From contig CAZVEV010000197.1 of the NCBI GenBank assembly GCA_964625865.1, forward strand, positions 1-11,327: a stretch of DNA of 11,327 nt. Reading direction: 5' to 3'. The translations under genes and the position numbers were made by a program. This DNA is from CAZVEV01 sp964625865. Lineage in GTDB: Bacteria > Planctomycetota > Phycisphaerae > SM23-33. Positions 7,700 through 11,327 of the stretch are shown piece after piece. Within the stretch, counting starts at the first letter, position 1, and each line of letters opens with the position of its first letter. The notes under the pieces are model-generated. The model saw only the letters and a list, made by a program, of their open reading frames with translations, searched no databases and was not told the origin of the DNA.

Positions 7700-10600
7700 T
7701 CACTTCTGCGGGCGCGGCGTTACGGTCGCGTTGGGCGCCGGCGCGAGGGGGCGCCCCTTTTCGGGGCCGAGGCACTGCACCTTGCCGTCTGCCGTCACCA
7801 CATACAGCCGCCCGTTGGCGGCGATCATGCCGTCGAACCGTGGCATCGACTCCAGGCGATAGGCCGCCAGCTTCTTCCCGCCCTCGACCGAGACCGCCAC
7901 CAGCAGCGCGCCGTGCTTGCCTTCGAAGGCCTCCGACTGCTCAACGAGTTTCTTCCGCGTCTCGGGGTCGGCCAGTTTCTTGACCGACTCGACCTCATCC
8001 TCGACGTCCGGCGGGCCGGCGACGAACAGGACCTTGTCGGCCAGCACCATCGCGGTGACCTGCACGGACGTGTCGTTCGACCATGACGGGACGAACCGGG
8101 TGACCTTCAGCGTCCTGAACTGGCCCGTCCGCTTGCCCTTTCTCTTGACGGGCTTGCGTTCGGAGCCCGCCGGGACGATCTCGGGCTGCTTGGCGGCGGC
8201 GAACAGGTGGTACTCCAGCGGCGTGGTCCAGCGGAAGTACTGCCACAGCCTCCCGTACCCGTACACCGTCTTGTCGTCGAACACCAGCAGCCGCCCGGCG
8301 GGCGTGACGCGGCCGGCCTGGTGGTATCCGCCGGCCCCGGAGGCGAACGCGCGCCCGTACACCCAGTACGTCCGGTGCCACAGCGTGTCGTCCAGGAACC
8401 CGGTCGGGCTGAACAGGTGTCGATCGTCGCCCTGCTGGGCCTTCACCTCGACGTACGTCACAAACTTCCGCTTGCCCTGCGGGTCGAACGGCAGCGACCG
8501 CATGTAGACGTACTTGTCGTCGCTGGACAGGATATCCGGCAGGGCGACCGGCATGTTGAGCCCGCGAATGTGCTCCTGCAGGTTCTCTCCGCTGACCGGG
8601 TCCTTGTCGTCGAGAATCGTCTCGAAGAGCTTCCGCCCCGTCCGCGGATCCAGCCGAAGCAGGCGCAGGCCTCCGTCGAGGAACATCGACCGGCCGGCCA
8701 CGCAGTAGACGGTATCCTCGCGGACAAGCACGCTGCCGTGCACCGGCCAGACGGACTCGAGCTGCTCGAACGCGCCCATGCGCCTGTCGGCCGGCGCGGC
8801 GCGGAATCGCCAGATGAGCTGCCCGTCGGCGGCGGCGAGACAGTAGACGTATCCATCTGCCGAGCCGAAGATCGCCCGCCCCTGCCAGATCGTCGGCGGC
8901 GAGTCGACCCGTCCGCCGGCGGTGAAGCTCCAGGCAGGCTTGCCGGTAGCCTCGTCCAGGGCATGGACCGTGTGGGTGTCCACCGAGGCGACAAACAGCT
9001 TGCCCCCGGCGACAACCGGGCTGCTCAGTCTAGCCCCGAGATCGACCTGCCACGACCGCTTCAAGCCGCGCGGCCTGACGGCGGCCTTCGTTGAGCCGCT
9101 TCGCGCCGCATTGTGTCGATACGTCGGCCAGTCTGATTGCGGCTTGCTTGCCCTGAGCCCTGTCGAAGGGCGGATTGCGGATTGCGGATTCTTCCCAAAG
9201 GCGGGTCCTTTCGTGAGACGCTCGCTGTCCTTGGGCGCCGGGATCTTGACCTTCGACGGCGGGGCCAGGGCGGTGAAGCCGAACAGCTTGGCCTCGATGT
9301 AGCAGGCACAGGGGTGCTGCGGCGCGTAGATCAGCCCGTTGCAGGGCATGATGCCGTACAGGCACGCGCCGCGGACCCAATGGTGGCACGTCCAGTGCTT
9401 CTTGGCCGGATCGACGAACTCGATGCCGGTCCGCGAGTAGAGCAGGTACTTGTCGGTGGCCTTGGCGCGGTAGCAGCGGTGGTGGAACCAGTGCGTCTCG
9501 ACGTCGGGCGGGAACTCGCTGACGACCTTGCCCGTCCGCAGGTCGCGTCCCACCGTTATGCCCGAGTCCCTGCCCTGGGCAATCGCGCCGTGCCAGACTA
9601 CCCCGTTGGCCACGAGAATGTCGTCCGACGTGCCCATGTGCCCGCAGGGCAGGTGTTCGGCCTGCCACAGCGCCTTGCCGTCCTTCGCCGACAGGGCAAA
9701 CATCGTGGTCGACCGCTTGTCAGTGTACTTCTCGCCCGCCGCCATGCCGCTGTACAACACCACGTCGCCGCTGACCACCAGCGTCGCGCCGGACGAACTC
9801 CTCATCTTCTCGCGCACCGGCAGGGGCTGGGACGTCCACCGGACTTTCCCGCTGCCGCGATCGAGACACTGGATCTTCTTGCCGTCGTGGAACAGGACCC
9901 CGCCGGCCCCGGCCGCCAGCGACAGCGAGACGACGTTGGACTTCGTGCTCCAGAGCACCTTGCCCGACTCGGCCTGAACGGCCATCACCGTGCGCGGCGC
10001 CTGGGTCCACAGCGGCCCGGTGTTGGCCGCCTTAATCTCCCTCAGGTCCGCGTAGGTCTTCTTCGGATCGCTCCGCAGGGGCTGGCCCTTGCCGGCCACG
10101 CTCAGCAGCAGCACGCCGTCGTCGCAGAGGATCTCCTCGGTGGCCTTGGTCTGCCCGTACGTGCGGACGGTCTTGCCCGTCGCGGCGTCCAGGGCCGTCA
10201 GCGGCGCATCGACGCCCAACGTCACGTACACCCGGTCGCCAACGGCCACCAGCCGACGCGTCATCAGTTGAGGCCCGCTCTTCAACGGCCACAGGTGCTC
10301 GTGCCACGGACCGACCTCACGCTTCCAGAGCACCGTGCCGTTAAACGCGTCGCGCGCGATCAGCCGCCACCGCGGCGGGGTCAGGATCGACGCGCGGGGA
10401 GCCTCGTCGAAGATGGTGAACACGCGCCCGCCGGCAGAGACCACCGCACTGACGCTGGACATGTGATCGTGCTGCCGCGAGTACCGCATCCCGCCGACCC
10501 ACTGGTAACGCGTGGGCGGCTCAATGAGGCTGTCGTGGGCCACCGCGTTGTTGCCCGGATCGTGGAGGTAGTGCGTCCACTCGTCCATCTCCGCGGGCCG

Positions 10601-11077
10601 GGGCTTGACCGTCTTGGCCCATCGCCCCCCGCGTTTGACGTAGGCCACGCCCTTCGGCGCCAGGACGCGCATGACCTCTGCCATCGGCACACCGCCGAGG
10701 GACTCGGCAACCACGAGGTTGATCATGTTGTCGATGTAGGGCAGGCCCTTGCCGTCGAACGTATCGGCGGACACCGGCCCGTACAGCGCGAGCGAGGCGA
10801 TGTGCTTCCGCGCCGCGGCGACGTTCTTCGCATCGGTGTCGAGGCCCTGGACGAGGTAACCGGCGCCGGCCCGCAGCGCCGCGGTGAGCTTGCCCTGGCC
10901 GCATCCCACGTGGACGATCACCCCGCCGCGTACGCCCGTGGCCTTGAGGATCTGCGAGGCCAGGGCCTTCGGCAAATCGGCCGCCGATGCCGCGGGACAA
11001 CTGAGCACGCCGGAAAGCAGCAGCACGATGGCGACCGTACGCCGGCGGTGAAATCGATTTGTATCCGATCTGTTCAT
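7700..11077 (-). CDS. Exported methyltransferase-like / double PQQ beta-propeller fusion protein
   Basis: This is an 1125-residue protein. Residues 1-33 are a signal peptide ('CPAASAA-DL'; Cys27 gives a weak lipobox alternative). Residues about 40-150 resemble a class I SAM methyltransferase: 'VIVHVGCGQG' (53-62) is motif I, and D80 in 'GLDTD' fits the acidic residue of motif II. Residues about 205-610 form a PQQ-like propeller with repeats such as 'RDAFNGTVLWKREVG' and 'LSAKDGKALWQAEHL'. It closes with a cysteine-rich segment (C564, C572, C579, C590, C592) that I recall from related planctomycete proteins. After a repeat-derived linker (630-648), 'DWPTYRHNAARSG' at 649 opens a second propeller, with further repeats near 686-755, running to the C-terminus. 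The start has GGGAG (11089-11085) 7 bases upstream. Propellers of this type may bind PQQ or only serve as scaffolds; no catalytic activity can be assigned. It may form an operon with the HzsA-like gene 87 bp downstream. Confidence 0.88.
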   Translation of the reverse strand: MNRSDTNRFHRRRTVAIVLLLSGVLSCPAASAADLPKALASQILKATGVRGGVIVHVGCGQGKLTAALRAGAGYLVQGLDTDAKNVAAARKHIASLALYGPVSADTFDGKGLPYIDNMINLVVAESLGGVPMAEVMRVLAPKGVAYVKRGGRWAKTVKPRPAEMDEWTHYLHDPGNNAVAHDSLIEPPTRYQWVGGMRYSRQHDHMSSVSAVVSAGGRVFTIFDEAPRASILTPPRWRLIARDAFNGTVLWKREVGPWHEHLWPLKSGPQLMTRRLVAVGDRVYVTLGVDAPLTALDAATGKTVRTYGQTKATEEILCDDGVLLLSVAGKGQPLRSDPKKTYADLREIKAANTGPLWTQAPRTVMAVQAESGKVLWSTKSNVVSLSLAAGAGGVLFHDGKKIQCLDRGSGKVRWTSQPLPVREKMRSSSGATLVVSGDVVLYSGMAAGEKYTDKRSTTMFALSAKDGKALWQAEHLPCGHMGTSDDILVANGVVWHGAIAQGRDSGITVGRDLRTGKVVSEFPPDVETHWFHHRCYRAKATDKYLLYSRTGIEFVDPAKKHWTCHHWVRGACLYGIMPCNGLIYAPQHPCACYIEAKLFGFTALAPPSKVKIPAPKDSERLTKGPAFGKNPQSAIRPSTGLRASKPQSDWPTYRHNAARSGSTKAAVRPRGLKRSWQVDLGARLSSPVVAGGKLFVASVDTHTVHALDEATGKPAWSFTAGGRVDSPPTIWQGRAIFGSADGYVYCLAAADGQLIWRFRAAPADRRMGAFEQLESVWPVHGSVLVREDTVYCVAGRSMFLDGGLRLLRLDPRTGRKLFETILDDKDPVSGENLQEHIRGLNMPVALPDILSSDDKYVYMRSLPFDPQGKRKFVTYVEVKAQQGDDRHLFSPTGFLDDTLWHRTYWVYGRAFASGAGGYHQAGRVTPAGRLLVFDDKTVYGYGRLWQYFRWTTPLEYHLFAAAKQPEIVPAGSERKPVKRKGKRTGQFRTLKVTRFVPSWSNDTSVQVTAMVLADKVLFVAGPPDVEDEVESVKKLADPETRKKLVEQSEAFEGKHGALLVAVSVEGGKKLAAYRLESMPRFDGMIAANGRLYVVTADGKVQCLGPEKGRPLAPAPNATVTPRPQK
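9147..9170. repeat. Short dispersed-repeat-like sequence inside the PQQ gene
   Basis: These 24 bases include CCTGAGCCCTGTCGAAGG, which closely resembles a short quasi-palindromic sequence (CCTGAGC-TTGTCGAAGG type) that I remember as scattered through many GC-rich bacterial genomes. Here it is read in frame as the residues PSTGLRAS (637-644). Identification is from memory and needs a genome-wide count. Confidence 0.45.
9171..9190. repeat. Tandem 7-bp repeat inside the PQQ gene
   Basis: CGGATTG occurs twice in full and then as the six bases CGGATT, without any change, giving 2.9 copies. On the coding strand it encodes NPQSAIR (630-636). Because the period of 7 is not a multiple of 3, gain or loss of a single unit would shift the reading frame. 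It directly abuts the repeat-like sequence at 9147-9170. Confidence 0.8.
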
Positions 11078-11327
11078 TGGGCAACTCCCATCAGCTAGCG
11101 GCCTCGGGCGTCCTGTGTGATCTGTACTTCGCGACGGTCACAAAGCACTGACCTCAAGTGTACCGCCCCCGCCCGCATCTGCTCAAGGGCCGGCACCACC
11201 CCCTTTGACTTGCACGGGCAGAGGGCAGACAATAGACCCTCGTCAGGAGGGTTCCCGGCCTGCCGAACGACAGGGTGTCAGCGCCGGTGTGAAAATGGGG
11301 TAAATCGGGCGGTTTGAAGATGCGCGG
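11078..11327. other. Gene-free right edge, upstream region of the PQQ-protein gene
   Basis: I see no coding region in these 250 bases on either strand. They hold the ribosome site (GGGAG, 11089-11085) and probably the promoter of the minus-strand PQQ-protein gene. The last 40 bases are somewhat richer in A/T and carry no feature I recognise; a neighbouring gene may begin beyond the edge. Confidence 0.6.
11157..11186 (-). promoter_or_regulatory. Weak candidate promoter for the PQQ-protein gene
   Basis: On the minus strand, TTGAGC (11186-11181) and TACACT (11162-11157) are separated by 18 bp; each box matches the sigma-70 consensus at four of six positions. The start codon lies about 80 bases downstream. 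Matches this weak occur by chance, so the call is tentative. Confidence 0.3.

Noticed and set aside
4871..8086. Two long plus-strand open frames (4871-6460, 6530-8086)
   Set aside because: Both are antisense to the HzsA-like gene, whose haem sites, signal peptide and ribosome site are clear; the antisense products show no motifs.
9137..11098. Plus-strand open frame of 653 codons opposite the PQQ protein
   Set aside because: It is antisense to the fusion protein and rich in Arg, Val and His as expected for a GC-rich shadow frame.

Overview
The window looks like part of a chromosome from a GC-rich member of the Planctomycetota (or a close PVC relative), probably from a poorly characterised lineage. 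The grounds are the combination of a sulfatase, a PEP-CTERM surface protein, a FecR-VIT protein behind an ECF sigma factor, an HzsA-like dihaem protein and a very long PQQ-propeller protein. This assignment rests on recognising families, not on a phylogenetic marker. I see no rRNA, tRNA, CRISPR array, transposase or phage gene.

Layout. Positions 1-1580, minus strand: an ECF-type sigma-70 factor, overlapped by one base by a FecR/VIT membrane protein that runs off the left edge. Positions 1581-2107: a 0.5-kb divergent intergenic region with a 29-bp inverted repeat built from two smaller palindromes, plus a good promoter for the next gene. Positions 2108-3649, plus strand: a secreted formylglycine-type sulfatase. 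Positions 3685-3728: a strong 14-bp hairpin between two convergent genes. Positions 3751-11077, minus strand, in order of transcription: a 1125-residue exported protein joining a methyltransferase-like fold to two PQQ-type propellers (11077-7700), an exported HzsA-like protein with two CxxCH haem sites (7612-4931), and a PEP-CTERM protein (4737-3751). Positions 11078-11327 hold no recognisable gene.

How the genes may work together. Every structural gene from 2108 to 11077 encodes an exported product, and the FecR/VIT protein is membrane-anchored. The two large minus-strand genes are 87 bp apart and could be co-transcribed; the PEP-CTERM gene has its own candidate promoter. An envelope-associated function, perhaps tied to sulfated polymers or redox chemistry outside the cytoplasm, is an inference only. 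The sigma/FecR pair may respond to a surface signal, but nothing here shows that it controls the other genes.

The most interesting points are the repeat-derived linker lying in frame inside the PQQ protein, the exported methyltransferase-like domain, the HzsA-like protein without hydrazine synthase partners nearby, and the nested palindromes near 1800. None amounts to a demonstrated new system.
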